A stretch of 33,835 nt of DNA from an uncultured Lachnospiraceae bacterium (GCA_947168905.1 CAMVNR010000019.1:1-33835), one strand, 5' to 3'; positions 1 to 8,508 are shown, counted from the stretch's first letter. Numbers and translations are program-made. The notes: generated by a model not told the origin, from the sequence alone.

Positions 1-924
1 CTCGCCCTCGGCGCGGCGGCAGTATTTGCGATCCTTCCGGCAAAGGACCGGGGCCAGAAGAATCCTGCAGGAAGCACTGCGGCGGAAACGGCCGGAAACC
101 TGACGGAAGAAGCGTCTGACAGCACTGCGGCAGACATTTCGGTAAGCGAAACTGAAAGCACTGTGCAGGAAAGCGTTTCGGACAGTACGGAAGAGACCGC
201 GGGGAATACGGCGGCTTCGGGGGATACCGGGGGACAGGATCAGACTTCTACTGAGGCAACGGAAACCGAAGAGACCGGCGCGTCCGATTCCGGACAGGAA
301 AGCGAAACACAGGAAAATACAGAGAGCGAATCGGCGTCCGATGAACTCGATGATCAGGGGCTTATGACAGATTACCGCCACGTCGTGTTTATCGGCGATT
401 CCCGGACACTTTCCATGGGTACAGGCGGGGAGCTTGCCTATGACCTTGTGCCGATGGACTCGATCGCCGCGACCTGGGGAGGCCAGCTGACCGATGTTTC
501 TGCATATGACAATGTGACGATTGCCGCAAGCCGGGCACCGAACAAGGTTGTCTTCTGGTACGGAATCAATGACGTGCAGCTCAGCCCCGAGCGCGACAGC
601 GCGGAAAACTTTATCAACAATTACGACCGTCTGCTGTCGGCGTATCTGACCATGAATGACAGCAGCACGATTTACCTTCTTTCGATCCTTCCGACCACGC
701 CTCAGGAGAAGGACTACTATGAAGGACAGGATGCGAATATCGAAGCCTACAACAAGGCGCTGCAGGATTATGCGGTGGAAAAAGGCTATATCTACCTCGA
801 CCTTTCGCCTCTTTTCACCGGCGATGACTGCTTTGCGGAGGGAGATAATATCCATTTTTCGAAGGCCTGGTACGAGGAACGCTTTATTCCTGCCGTAACG
901 CGTGCGCTGAATATTGTGTACTGA
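1..924 (+). CDS. SGNH/GDSL-family hydrolase, membrane-anchored (5' partial)
   Basis: The reading frame is open to the left edge of the window, so the gene starts upstream. An internal GTG at 163 is not a credible start. The first visible residues (LALGAAAVFAILPA) look like the end of a signal anchor. About 100 Ser/Thr/Glu-rich residues follow, resembling a flexible extracytoplasmic linker. The globular domain carries SGNH hallmarks: VVFIGDSRT with the nucleophile Ser codon at 400-402, a WGG block, FWYGINDVQ in place of the GxND block, and a C-terminal DNIH giving the Asp/His pair. Family knowledge makes it an esterase or deacetylase acting on cell-envelope glycans or lipids; the substrate is unknown. 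It converges on the YfhO-like gene with only 14 bases between stop codons. Fold is confident, function is not. Confidence 0.85.
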   Translation, partial: LALGAAAVFAILPAKDRGQKNPAGSTAAETAGNLTEEASDSTAADISVSETESTVQESVSDSTEETAGNTAASGDTGGQDQTSTEATETEETGASDSGQESETQENTESESASDELDDQGLMTDYRHVVFIGDSRTLSMGTGGELAYDLVPMDSIAATWGGQLTDVSAYDNVTIAASRAPNKVVFWYGINDVQLSPERDSAENFINNYDRLLSAYLTMNDSSTIYLLSILPTTPQEKDYYEGQDANIEAYNKALQDYAVEKGYIYLDLSPLFTGDDCFAEGDNIHFSKAWYEERFIPAVTRALNIVY

Positions 925-938
925 CGGCATAGAAGTAT

Positions 939-2972
939 TTAACCTGTCAGGCGGATCCGGACGCGGTGCGTTCCGCAGGAAACCGGGACGGCGGTCAGAA
1001 ATCCGCACACCGGATAACAGGCAGTATCCCTGCCGTCGATCTGAACTGAAGATACATCCGCATGAGGGAGTCCGAGAAGAAGGACTCCCTCTTTTCGGAT
1101 CTCCGCCTTCGCGTCGATTTCGGTAAAAAAAAGCGTCTCGCGGATGCTTCCGATGCTTACGTCTCCGTATGAATCGATCGCCTCACGGCACCGGCGGTAC
1201 GCTTTATCATCAAGCTCTCCTTCGGAAGTCAGGATCGTTTCCCGGACGCCGGAAAGCGCCTGAAAGAAGGCGTCCTGCGTGACGATCCCCGGAACACTTT
1301 CCTCCGTGAGCGCACAAGAACCGTTTCCTGAAGCTTTCCCCGGAGCATCACCATCACTCATAACAGCGCTGCTGCAGGCAAAAAGAAGCGGAAGCGCGTC
1401 TTCATTTTCGGTAAGCGTTCCATCGTCTTCCACAAGGTAGCGCACCGAGAACAGGTCGAGAAGCAAGGGATGCTTTTCCGGCTCTGAAAAGCGTACGGAA
1501 ACATTCCGCGCGTAAATATCCGCGCCGAGGGAGGTGAAAAACCGGTAGGCGCTCCCGGACATGGTAGAGGAATAGTAGCTGATGCCGAAGTAACCGTACA
1601 GCTGCCCGCCGTTGTCCCGGAAGGTCGAAAGCTCTGTCCGCCAGAATTCTCCCCGGGAAAGATCCGGCGTGATCGTATCCCGCACTCTGTCGATCTTTTC
1701 GTCCATACCGGTTACCCGGGCGGAAGAAACACATTGGACATAAGAAAAACCAAAAAGCGTGTTTGCGAGGATTTCCGCGGTGAGAAGAAGCGGCAGTAAA
1801 GCGCGTTTCCAAAGCCTCGGGATCTTTTGCCATCCGCTCCCGGCAAAGAAGAGCACGAGGAAAATGAAGAGAAAGCTCTCTCGCCCCGGAAGCTGTGCCG
1901 GAAGGTGAAAGCCGTGCCAGATGTAGTTTGTGAGCGGCAGATTCAGTGAGACAAGAAGAAGCAGGAGAAAGGAAGAGGCTGAAAGCTTTTTCCTAAGGGA
2001 AAGAGCCGGATCCGTCAGGGCAAGAAGAAGCGGAACGAGCGCGAAAAGACCGAAGTACAGATTCGGCGCGCCGTACGCAAGAGACGGCTTCATAAAGGGG
2101 AGGAGGCGGAGAAAAAAATCCTTCTGCGGGTGCAGAAAGCCGGAAAAATCCGGCCGCTCAGCATGGACCGTGACCGTCTGCCGAAGAGCCTTAAGAAGCG
2201 GCAGCAGCACGGGAAGAGACAGCAACCCGGAAAGAAGAGAAAAGGCAAGGAAAAAGAGCAAACTGCGAAGCAGCACTTTTTTTGCGTCCGGTTCCCGAAG
2301 AATGGTATAGAGAAAGAAAAGGCAGAGAAATAGACAGACCATATAAGCCGTATAGAAGCAGGAACAGATCAGAAGGACAAGGGCTGCGGTATAGAGAATG
2401 CAGGTCTTTTTCATCCGCTTTCTGTCATAAGGGCAGCAAAGCGCCCGGAATTCCCCGATCTGGAGACAAAGAAAGGGAAGCAGGATCAGCGCGTCCATCC
2501 ACATGATCTGGTTGATGAAGGCCAGGGTGTAGGAGGAAAGCGCGTAAGCCAAAGAAAGGGAAAGGTTGAGGAGGCTGAGCCTTCGGTAATGCTTCGACAG
2601 AAGATGAAACATAGAAAGCGACATCAGCCCGAAGCGGAGGAGAATGATGAGATCCATTTCGAAGGGCTGCACGGGTCCCGGAAGAATAAAGAGGAGAATA
2701 TTCAGGGGACTGTTGGTATAATAAGCGCTTTCGGCGGCAAAGCTGAAGCCCAAGGCTCCCGAAAAAGAATAGGAACGGGGATTGAAGAAATGTCTTTCTG
2801 CTTCCCGGAGCATCGGAAAATACTGGCCGTAGCCGTCGATCGCGGCGAGGCAGTTCGGGCCGAAGGGATCAATGCCCCGGATCATGAATCCGGCGCCGGC
2901 AAAGAGGACCGGCAGGAAAAAAGCCGCAAGATACAGAAAACACTTCCTGTGTCTTTCATAAACAGTACGCAT
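939..2972 (-). CDS. YfhO-family polytopic membrane protein
   Basis: 677 residues starting MRTVYERHRK. This start is chosen because AGGAGG lies 7 bases upstream of the ATG at 2972; the ATG at 2993 would put the RBS inside the coding sequence. The protein has an N-terminal membrane helix, a conserved-looking loop with IDGYGQYFPM, then about ten further hydrophobic segments through residue ~390. An extracytoplasmic C-terminal region ends in a short beta-rich domain (VQIDGRDTACYP...GTHRVRIRL). This is the layout of YfhO (PF09586), a GT-C-like family linked to glycosylation of teichoic or lipoteichoic acids in Bacillus and Listeria. It is somewhat shorter than many family members. It follows the histidine kinase on the same strand, and a long hairpin covers its RBS. 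Substrate is unknown. Confidence 0.85.
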   Translation of the reverse strand: MRTVYERHRKCFLYLAAFFLPVLFAGAGFMIRGIDPFGPNCLAAIDGYGQYFPMLREAERHFFNPRSYSFSGALGFSFAAESAYYTNSPLNILLFILPGPVQPFEMDLIILLRFGLMSLSMFHLLSKHYRRLSLLNLSLSLAYALSSYTLAFINQIMWMDALILLPFLCLQIGEFRALCCPYDRKRMKKTCILYTAALVLLICSCFYTAYMVCLFLCLFFLYTILREPDAKKVLLRSLLFFLAFSLLSGLLSLPVLLPLLKALRQTVTVHAERPDFSGFLHPQKDFFLRLLPFMKPSLAYGAPNLYFGLFALVPLLLALTDPALSLRKKLSASSFLLLLLVSLNLPLTNYIWHGFHLPAQLPGRESFLFIFLVLFFAGSGWQKIPRLWKRALLPLLLTAEILANTLFGFSYVQCVSSARVTGMDEKIDRVRDTITPDLSRGEFWRTELSTFRDNGGQLYGYFGISYYSSTMSGSAYRFFTSLGADIYARNVSVRFSEPEKHPLLLDLFSVRYLVEDDGTLTENEDALPLLFACSSAVMSDGDAPGKASGNGSCALTEESVPGIVTQDAFFQALSGVRETILTSEGELDDKAYRRCREAIDSYGDVSIGSIRETLFFTEIDAKAEIRKEGVLLLGLPHADVSSVQIDGRDTACYPVCGFLTAVPVSCGTHRVRIRLTG
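1064..1095 (+). terminator. Candidate terminator of the SGNH gene, inside the opposing gene
   Basis: A perfect 10-bp inverted repeat (GAGGGAGTCC / GGACTCCCTC) with an 8-nt loop is followed by TTTT on the plus strand. It lies about 140 bases past the SGNH stop, within the 3' coding part of the minus-strand YfhO-like gene. A terminator for the convergent transcript is the simplest reading. The T-run is short. Confidence 0.55.
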
Positions 2973-2976
2973 CGAA

Positions 2977-3044
2977 AAACCTCCTGTATGCATTCAGAAA
3001 AAGCAGCTTCTAATCTGCTCTTTCTGTCAGCATACAGGAGGTTT
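2977..3044 (-). promoter_or_regulatory. Long hairpin sequestering the RBS of the YfhO-like gene
   Basis: A perfect 15-bp inverted repeat (2977-2991 and 3030-3044; minus-strand arms AAACCTCCTGTATGC and GCATACAGGAGGTTT) encloses a second 12-bp pairing with one G-U pair (CAGAAAGAGCAG / CTGCTTTTTCTG) and an 8-nt loop. Read on the minus strand, the 3' arm contains ACAGGAGG, the Shine-Dalgarno for the ATG at 2972, and is followed by TTTTT. It could terminate the regulator/kinase transcript, mask translation initiation, or both. Confidence 0.7.
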
Positions 3045-3141
3045 CTTATAAAAAACCGGGGATGATTCTTACGGGATTCTTAATGTTTTTTCAAAAAGCT
3101 TCTTGTTTCGGAGGCGCCTGCACCCGACGTCCTGCACATTC

Positions 3142-4770
3142 TCAAAGCTCAATAACGGCAGCGAAAACATCGCCGTCGATCTCAATCCGGAAAGCACCGC
3201 CAAGCGCTTCCGTATAGGTTTTCGCGATCGCAAGTCCGAGACCGGAGCCTTTCGTTGTCCGCGCTTTATCTCCGCGGGTAAAGCGCTCCGTGATTTCCTC
3301 CGGGTCAAAATCAAGCTCCGAAGCGGAAACATTTGTCATGCGGATCCTTACAGCCTTTCCCGCCTCCGTTACATGCAGATGGATTCTCGTGCCGGGAAGA
3401 GCATATTTGACTGCGTTCTGCAGGAGATTCGCGAGAACACGGTTTAGGAAGGCTCCGTCTGTCTGTACCGGGAGCGAATCCCGGCAGTAGTGTCTCTTAA
3501 TGCTGAGCCCGGCCGATTGAAGATCGTCTTCAAAGAGTCCTGCGGTCTGCTCAATGAGGCGTATCAGGTCAAGCTCCTTTTTTTCGCAGACGAGAACGCC
3601 GGAGGAAACCTTTGTCAGCTCGAAAAGCGAGTCCACAAGCTCTTTCATATAGGCGGATTTCTGATTCAGAAGAGCCAGGTTTTCGGCACCCGATTCAGAG
3701 AGGTTTTCCTCACGGAGAAGGTTCCCGTAGCCGAGGATGGAGGTAAGCGGCGTCCTGAGGTCATGCGAGACATTTGCGATCAGATCGACACGCAGGCGCT
3801 CGTTCCTGACTGCTTCTTCGATCGCCGCGTCCCGGACCTCAGTCATCTCCTGAATCCCGAGAAGCATCGAGGAAAGCGCCGAAAAGAACAGGCCTGCAGA
3901 AAGAACGAGCAGAATAACGGCTGCGGGGATATCATATGGCCGGACCAAAAACAGCAGAAGTACCGAAACAGCGGCAGCCATGATCCATACAAGCATGAGG
4001 ACAACCGCGGCTGTTATATGAAGGGAGGGCTTGCTGTTTCTTCCGGAAAACTTCTTCAGGGCGAGTTCGAGAAGGCTTTCTTTCCTGCGGGTGCTGCTTC
4101 GAAGAAAGCTTATGATCGTCCTGAGTCCGAACAGAAGAAGGGCATAAAAAATGCTGTGCAGCAGGATAAACAGCAGAACCCTTCCGAGATAATAGTTGAA
4201 AAAAGAAGAGAGAACCGTCCCGCGGTTCAGGACCAGCGCGTCCGGGCGGGGCAGATAAAGGATCATAAGAAGCGGGAGAAAGGTAAAAATGAGTCCGGCA
4301 TCGATGCCCCGGCACCGGGCGGTTTTCGGGAAAAGCATCAGATAAGGGATGGCTGTGGCTGCCGACACGAAAAGAAGTACGAGAAGGATCCCTTTTCCAG
4401 TGCTATGCGATGCTGAATAGAATATTTCCTCCGTATAGACTGAGGCGGCCTCGGATCCGGCGGAGGAAGGGTCTGATTCAGCCGGCGCCGCATTAGATGC
4501 CGACGCTGTTTCAGACGATTCGGAAGAGGCGGCGGAGGATTCCGCAGGTACCAGGGTCTCTTCGGTTACGAAATCGGCTGAAGAAGCGCTGTCCATGGTG
4601 GTTTGAACAGCAGTGGTTTCCACTGCCGTGGTCGCAGCTACGCCGCTGTACAGGACGAAAAACGGAATGACTCCGCTTCTTCCTAAAAGAAGCAGCTCTG
4701 CCCCGGCAGAAGACAGGGAAAACAGAATGCACAAAATAATCAGGACGGCAGTTTTTTTACTCGAAGACAT
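3142..4770 (-). CDS. Sensor histidine kinase with Ser/Ala-rich extracytoplasmic segment
   Basis: 542 residues. TM1 (~8-40) is followed by about 80 residues of Ser/Thr/Ala/Glu-rich low-complexity sequence (~42-120) and then five more hydrophobic segments (~127-147, 156-174, 188-222, 250-276, 281-306). No clear HAMP domain is seen. The kinase core is complete: H-box NVSHDLRTPLTSI with His336, N-box NLLQNAVKYA with Asn452, a DFDPEEITERF segment, and G-box GSGLGLAIAK. It should autophosphorylate His336 and pass phosphate to the response regulator encoded just upstream; the two genes overlap by 14 bases, as cognate pairs often do. The C-terminal half resembles the VanS/PhoR type. The input signal is unknown; the low-complexity segment does not look like a ligand-binding fold. 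Confidence 0.93.
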   Translation of the reverse strand: MSSSKKTAVLIILCILFSLSSAGAELLLLGRSGVIPFFVLYSGVAATTAVETTAVQTTMDSASSADFVTEETLVPAESSAASSESSETASASNAAPAESDPSSAGSEAASVYTEEIFYSASHSTGKGILLVLLFVSAATAIPYLMLFPKTARCRGIDAGLIFTFLPLLMILYLPRPDALVLNRGTVLSSFFNYYLGRVLLFILLHSIFYALLLFGLRTIISFLRSSTRRKESLLELALKKFSGRNSKPSLHITAAVVLMLVWIMAAAVSVLLLFLVRPYDIPAAVILLVLSAGLFFSALSSMLLGIQEMTEVRDAAIEEAVRNERLRVDLIANVSHDLRTPLTSILGYGNLLREENLSESGAENLALLNQKSAYMKELVDSLFELTKVSSGVLVCEKKELDLIRLIEQTAGLFEDDLQSAGLSIKRHYCRDSLPVQTDGAFLNRVLANLLQNAVKYALPGTRIHLHVTEAGKAVRIRMTNVSASELDFDPEEITERFTRGDKARTTKGSGLGLAIAKTYTEALGGAFRIEIDGDVFAAVIEL

Positions 4771-5443
4771 AACCGATCCCCCAGATGACTTTCAGATGCT
4801 CCGGCCTTTTCGGATTGATTTCGATTTTTTTCCGGATGCGGTTGATATGGACCATGACGGTATTCTCGACGGAATAGGCCTCGGAGTCCCAGGCGTGGGA
4901 GTAGATTTCTTCAGCGCTGAACACATGGCCCGGATTCTGCATCAGAAACAGCAGGATCCGGTATTCGGTGGCAGTGACCGGAACGGTTTCGCCGTGCACG
5001 ATCAGCTTTTTCTCGGCGGTATTCAGACCGATTCCGCTGACAAAAAGTGTATCTTCCGCGTCCCTCTCCCGGATGGAACCCAGCCGGTCGTAGCGGCGAA
5101 GAAGCGCCTGAACGCGTGCGAGAAGCTCTTCACGGAAAAAGGGCTTCACCAGATAATCATCTGCGCCTGCCTGCAGCCCGAGGACGCGGTCGGAGCCCTC
5201 CGCCTTGGCGGAAAGCATCAGGACCGGGCAGTTGGAAAGCTCGCGGATCCGGACCGTCGCCGCGATTCCGTTCATTTTCGGCATCATGACGTCCATGATG
5301 ACAAGATCCGGCTTTCCTTCGCGCACCTTTAGAAGCGCTTCTTCACCGTCTCCGGCGCCGAGAACTTCATATTCGTTTTTCAGCATTTCGCGGATCAGAC
5401 GGACGATGGCCGGGTCGTCGTCGACTACCAGTATTCTGTACAT
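4757..5443 (-). CDS. OmpR/PhoB-type response regulator
   Basis: 228 residues. The receiver domain (~1-115) has acidic residues Asp8/Asp9 in LVVDDDPAIV, phosphoacceptor Asp51 in LVIMDVMMPKMNG, the Ser in MLSAKAE and Lys100 in YLVKPF. A C-terminal winged-helix DNA-binding domain (~130-226) contains TATEYRILLFLMQNPG and VMVHINRIRKKIE, typical of OmpR/PhoB. All phosphorylation residues are present, so it should be a normal phospho-switched transcription factor paired with the overlapping histidine kinase. The ATG at 5443 has GGGAGG just upstream, and a good promoter lies immediately before it. Targets are unknown; the downstream YfhO-like gene is a plausible one because it is adjacent and co-directional. 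Confidence 0.95.
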   Translation of the reverse strand: MYRILVVDDDPAIVRLIREMLKNEYEVLGAGDGEEALLKVREGKPDLVIMDVMMPKMNGIAATVRIRELSNCPVLMLSAKAEGSDRVLGLQAGADDYLVKPFFREELLARVQALLRRYDRLGSIRERDAEDTLFVSGIGLNTAEKKLIVHGETVPVTATEYRILLFLMQNPGHVFSAEEIYSHAWDSEAYSVENTVMVHINRIRKKIEINPKRPEHLKVIWGIGYVFE

Positions 5444-5445
5444 AA

Positions 5446-5478
5446 AAAGCCTCCCGCATCTATTGTACGGGAGGCTTT
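5446..5478 (-). promoter_or_regulatory. Terminator-like inverted repeat overlapping promoter and RBS of the response regulator
   Basis: A perfect 11-bp inverted repeat (AAAGCCTCCCG / CGGGAGGCTTT on the minus strand) with an 11-nt loop is followed on that strand by TTTTT and then the ATG. The 3' arm contains the RBS GGGAGG and the 5' arm lies in the spacer of the proximal promoter. Transcripts reading through from the AraC gene would form the full hairpin. Transcripts starting at the proximal promoter would lack the 5' arm. Confidence 0.65.
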
Positions 5479-5490
5479 AAGAAAAATCAA
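5462..5490 (-). promoter_or_regulatory. Sigma-A-type promoter for the response regulator/kinase pair
   Basis: Minus-strand TTGATT (5485-5490), a 17-base spacer and TACAAT (5462-5467). The predicted start is about 10-15 bases before the ATG at 5443, so the leader would be very short but would keep the GGGAGG site. Confidence 0.65.
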
Positions 5491-5520
5491 CTGCCGGAAT
5501 CTTAAAATTCTCTTACAGGA

Positions 5521-6375
5521 TTATTTACTGCCCTTGATTTCATGAAGCTTGCGGTATTCATTCGGAGAGCAGCCGACATGCTTCTTGAATACCTTATTGA
5601 AGTTTGAAATCGACTGGAAGCCGGAGGAAATGGCAACGTCCTGAATAGAGATTCTGCGGTTGGAGAGCAGCATCAGCGCTTTATTGATGCGGTGTTCATT
5701 CAGGAAATCATTAAAGCTTTTGCCGGTATACTGCCGGAACAGCCGGGAGAAATAGAAGGTGCTTACACCGACAACCCCCGCAACTTCCGCCTGGGTGATC
5801 CGCTTGTCGCAGTTGGCGATAATGTAGTTGCAGGCCTTTTCCATCTTGCTGCCGGAATTGCGGTACAAAACCTCGATGTTCTGAGCGTTCAGCGAGTTCT
5901 CGCGTGCGACAAGCGCGATATCAATCAGCATCTGCATCACGTCCCGGCGCACCTTGGTAGCGTAAAAGAGTTCCTGCTCCCCGGCGCATTTGTAGGAGCG
6001 AAGCATGAGCTCGGTCAGCTTGTCCCGAAGATCTGCCTGATTGTCATCCAGGAGACGGACAGTGTTCAGATAGTGGTAGACAGTACAGATATCCTCACAT
6101 TCCGTGATGATATTTGCTGCAAACTGAAGCGCGAGAGCGCCTTTTTTCGGTACGGAAATGATCTCGAATGATTCGCCCGGCCATACCAGGAGGAGATCTC
6201 CGTCAGCTAATGTGTAGTCCTGTCCGGCTGCACGCAGTTTGATGCGGTTCTTCCGGGCCAGAATGAATCTTGCCGGCATGTGCCAGCGCTGGTCCGCAGT
6301 CAGTTCTTCCCCGAGATACCCGAACTCGAACCGGAGGCCGGTAGGATCCTTCCCAACAGTCTTTTCTTTTTTCAT
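5521..6375 (-). CDS. AraC-family transcriptional regulator
   Basis: 284 residues. The N-terminal half (~20-110) is beta-rich and reads like the AraC cupin-type effector domain (e.g. YTLADGDLLLVWPGESFEI). The C-terminal ~100 residues hold two helix-turn-helix units: ITQAEVAGVVGVSTFYFSRLF with GKSFNDFLNEHRI, then ISIQDVAISSGFQSISNFNK and KKHVGCSPNEYRKL, the usual AraC signature. The ATG at 6375 has AAGGAGA 5-6 bases upstream. The gene lies 76 bases after the Na/Pi transporter on the same strand. AraC proteins of this shape often control carbohydrate genes, and a GH31 glycosidase and sugar importer lie across the divergent region, so they are candidate targets by inference only. Confidence 0.93.
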   Translation of the reverse strand: MKKEKTVGKDPTGLRFEFGYLGEELTADQRWHMPARFILARKNRIKLRAAGQDYTLADGDLLLVWPGESFEIISVPKKGALALQFAANIITECEDICTVYHYLNTVRLLDDNQADLRDKLTELMLRSYKCAGEQELFYATKVRRDVMQMLIDIALVARENSLNAQNIEVLYRNSGSKMEKACNYIIANCDKRITQAEVAGVVGVSTFYFSRLFRQYTGKSFNDFLNEHRINKALMLLSNRRISIQDVAISSGFQSISNFNKVFKKHVGCSPNEYRKLHEIKGSK

Positions 6376-6451
6376 ACTTTCTCCTTTGCCCTTTTTATGT
6401 TATGAACCGGACTGATAAAGAGCAAAAAGCCGGTCCCTGTGTTCCAGAGGA

Positions 6452-8242
6452 TTAAAGCACCAGCTGATCAAAATACTGTTTGTGTGCTTCATCGTAGATG
6501 TGGTTGAAATTGTCATCCCTGCCCTGGTGCAGAGACGAGATGTAGCTGTGCTCCTGCTCTACAAGCTCCGGATGGATCCTGGCGAGGGCGCACATTCCGA
6601 TGTTGGAGCAGATATCGGAAATCCTCTCTATGTCTGAAAGAAGATTCAGAAAAATATTGTCGACGACAACGCTGCACTCCCCGGTGCTCAGACGCTTCAG
6701 GTGATGGTCGCGAAGAGCATTCACCATATCGTCGACGACTTCCTCCAGCGGCTCGATCGACCGGGCGGAGCTTTCGTCCCTTTTTTCAAAGGAAACCCGG
6801 GCAAGATCGAGAATACGGTCGATCAGGGACTTGAGGACATTCAGCTCCTTTAATGCGGAATCGGAGAAGGAAACCTCCTCGTCCCGGAGCGCCTGGCCGG
6901 CTTCCGAAATATTGACCGCATGATCGCCGAGACGTTCGAACTCCGAAATGATCCGGTAATACTCGTTCAGAATCCCGGTGTGATAGCCGCTTTTGACCGT
7001 AGAGCTTAAGCCGACAAGATAATTGCTGATCCTGTCCGCGAAGAGATCGATCCGGTCTTCCTCCTCATTCAGTTCCTCCAGCTGTTTCTCGCTGAATTCC
7101 GTCAGAAGCGCGTAGCCGCGGTCGATATTGGCACGCGAAGCGTCGAACATGGTCAGAAGCGCGTCGTAGCAGCTGTTGAAGGCAATGGCAGGCGTGCTGT
7201 AGAACTGCGTGTTGAGGGCGGCGAGCTTGTCCGCGTACTTTTCGTCCTTCCGGCTTCTGTCCCGGACAATGTATTTCGACAGCTTTTCCAGCTGAAGAAC
7301 CACCGGGAACAGCAGGAGTGCACAGCCTAAGTTAAATATCGTGTTGGTGTTCGCTATGCCGCCGGAGAAGATCGGCTGGCTCCAGATGCTGTCAAGAGCG
7401 CCGGCGGCGTGAAGAATGCTGACAGCGGCGAACACAAGGACAGTTTTGCCTAAATTGAACAGGATATTGATGATTCCGACGCGCTTGGCATCGGCTTTCG
7501 CACCGATGGAGCAGACAATGGCGGTCGTAACACAGTCTCCGAGATAGATGCCGACGAGAACAGCGTAGATTCCTCTGAAGGTCAGCTGGCCCGTTGTGGA
7601 AAAGGTCTGCAGGATACCGACAGCGGCGCTTGAACTCTGCAGAACAAAGGCCACGCCTGCGCCGCTTAAATATCCGATCACCGGGCTTTTGTCAAGATTG
7701 GCAAAGAGCGAGAGAAAGACCGGTGATTCTGTCAGGGAATTGACGGCGCTTGTCATATTCAGAAGTCCGGAAAACAAAATACCGAAGCCGACGGCGATCC
7801 CGCCGATCTGATCGGACTTTCTGAAATGAATGAACATGATGAGTGCGACGCCGATGATCAGCGCAACAGGGGCCAGGGTCGAAGGCTTGAAAACCTGCAG
7901 CCAGGAAACGGAGGAATCGTTCAGATCCAGAAGGCGGATGATCTGGCCGGTCACAGTGGTGCCGACATTCGCGCCGACGATGATTCCGATGGACTGCCGA
8001 AGGGAAATAATGCCCGCGGCGACAAGACCGGAAGTGAGGACAATCGTTGCGGTGGAGGACTGGATCAGCGCGGTGACAAGAAGCCCCAGAAGAAAGGCTT
8101 TGAAGATATTGTTCGTCGCCTTCTCCATGATTTTTTTCAAAGCCCCGGAGGAGCTCTCCTTCAGTGCGGAACTCATCATCCGCATTCCGTAAAGAAACAT
8201 CGCCAGTCCGCCCAGAAGGCCGATTATACTGAATACATCCAT
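6452..8242 (-). CDS. Na/Pi-cotransporter family protein with C-terminal PhoU-like domain
   Basis: 596 residues, close to the usual family length. The membrane part (~1-320) has two related Na/Pi repeats, each with the QSSTAT / QSSSAA motif of the NptA/SLC34-like family (ALIQSSTATIVLTSGL near residue 60 and FVLQSSSAAVGI in the second half), plus GANVGTTVTGQI. The C-terminal ~230 residues form a helical domain with PhoU-like features (YYRIISEFERLGDHAVNISE). Expected role: sodium-driven uptake of phosphate, with the PhoU-like tail as regulator. A GGGAG site precedes the ATG, and a promoter lies about 130 bases upstream, giving a long leader. It is divergent from the GH31 gene. Family assignment is strong; transport direction and substrate follow from family knowledge. 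Confidence 0.93.
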   Translation of the reverse strand: MDVFSIIGLLGGLAMFLYGMRMMSSALKESSSGALKKIMEKATNNIFKAFLLGLLVTALIQSSTATIVLTSGLVAAGIISLRQSIGIIVGANVGTTVTGQIIRLLDLNDSSVSWLQVFKPSTLAPVALIIGVALIMFIHFRKSDQIGGIAVGFGILFSGLLNMTSAVNSLTESPVFLSLFANLDKSPVIGYLSGAGVAFVLQSSSAAVGILQTFSTTGQLTFRGIYAVLVGIYLGDCVTTAIVCSIGAKADAKRVGIINILFNLGKTVLVFAAVSILHAAGALDSIWSQPIFSGGIANTNTIFNLGCALLLFPVVLQLEKLSKYIVRDRSRKDEKYADKLAALNTQFYSTPAIAFNSCYDALLTMFDASRANIDRGYALLTEFSEKQLEELNEEEDRIDLFADRISNYLVGLSSTVKSGYHTGILNEYYRIISEFERLGDHAVNISEAGQALRDEEVSFSDSALKELNVLKSLIDRILDLARVSFEKRDESSARSIEPLEEVVDDMVNALRDHHLKRLSTGECSVVVDNIFLNLLSDIERISDICSNIGMCALARIHPELVEQEHSYISSLHQGRDDNFNHIYDEAHKQYFDQLVL

Positions 8243-8374
8243 AAAAACTCCCGGAAAAACTGCAGCGGCACGAAAAAGACAGTATCCCCATCAAGGCGGT
8301 AGGAAAAAGAGCAACAGAAATAAGAAACAGGAATAACAGAAAAAGAAACGCCGTGCCCTGCTTATATATTGCTG

Positions 8375-8403
8375 ATTATATATGAATTTGAGTATAAAAT
8401 CAA
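8375..8403 (-). promoter_or_regulatory. Promoter of the Na/Pi cotransporter gene
   Basis: Minus-strand TTGATT (8398-8403), a 17-base spacer and a perfect TATAAT (8375-8380). The predicted leader is about 125 bases. Confidence 0.7.
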
Positions 8404-8479
8404 TCGTTTTTCGTTCTGCCGAAAGAGAAAGACAGCCATTTTTTTCCTGTGAATTTGTGCAATTTTACGCCTTTTTGAC

Positions 8480-8508
8480 TTGTGAATTCGGCGAGATTCG
8501 TGTATGAT
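8480..8508 (+). promoter_or_regulatory. Probable promoter of the GH31 gene
   Basis: TTGTGA (8480-8485), a 17-base spacer and TATGAT (8503-8508). The -10 box overlaps the ATG at 8504, which argues that translation starts further down, at the GTG at 8582. Confidence 0.5.

Noticed and set aside
2973-2993. Upstream ATG start for the YfhO-like gene
   Set aside because: It would place the AGGAGG site within the coding sequence; the ATG at 2972 has ideal spacing.
3490-4416. 308-residue plus-strand frame
   Set aside because: Shadow of the histidine kinase gene, with no domain and low-complexity charged sequence.
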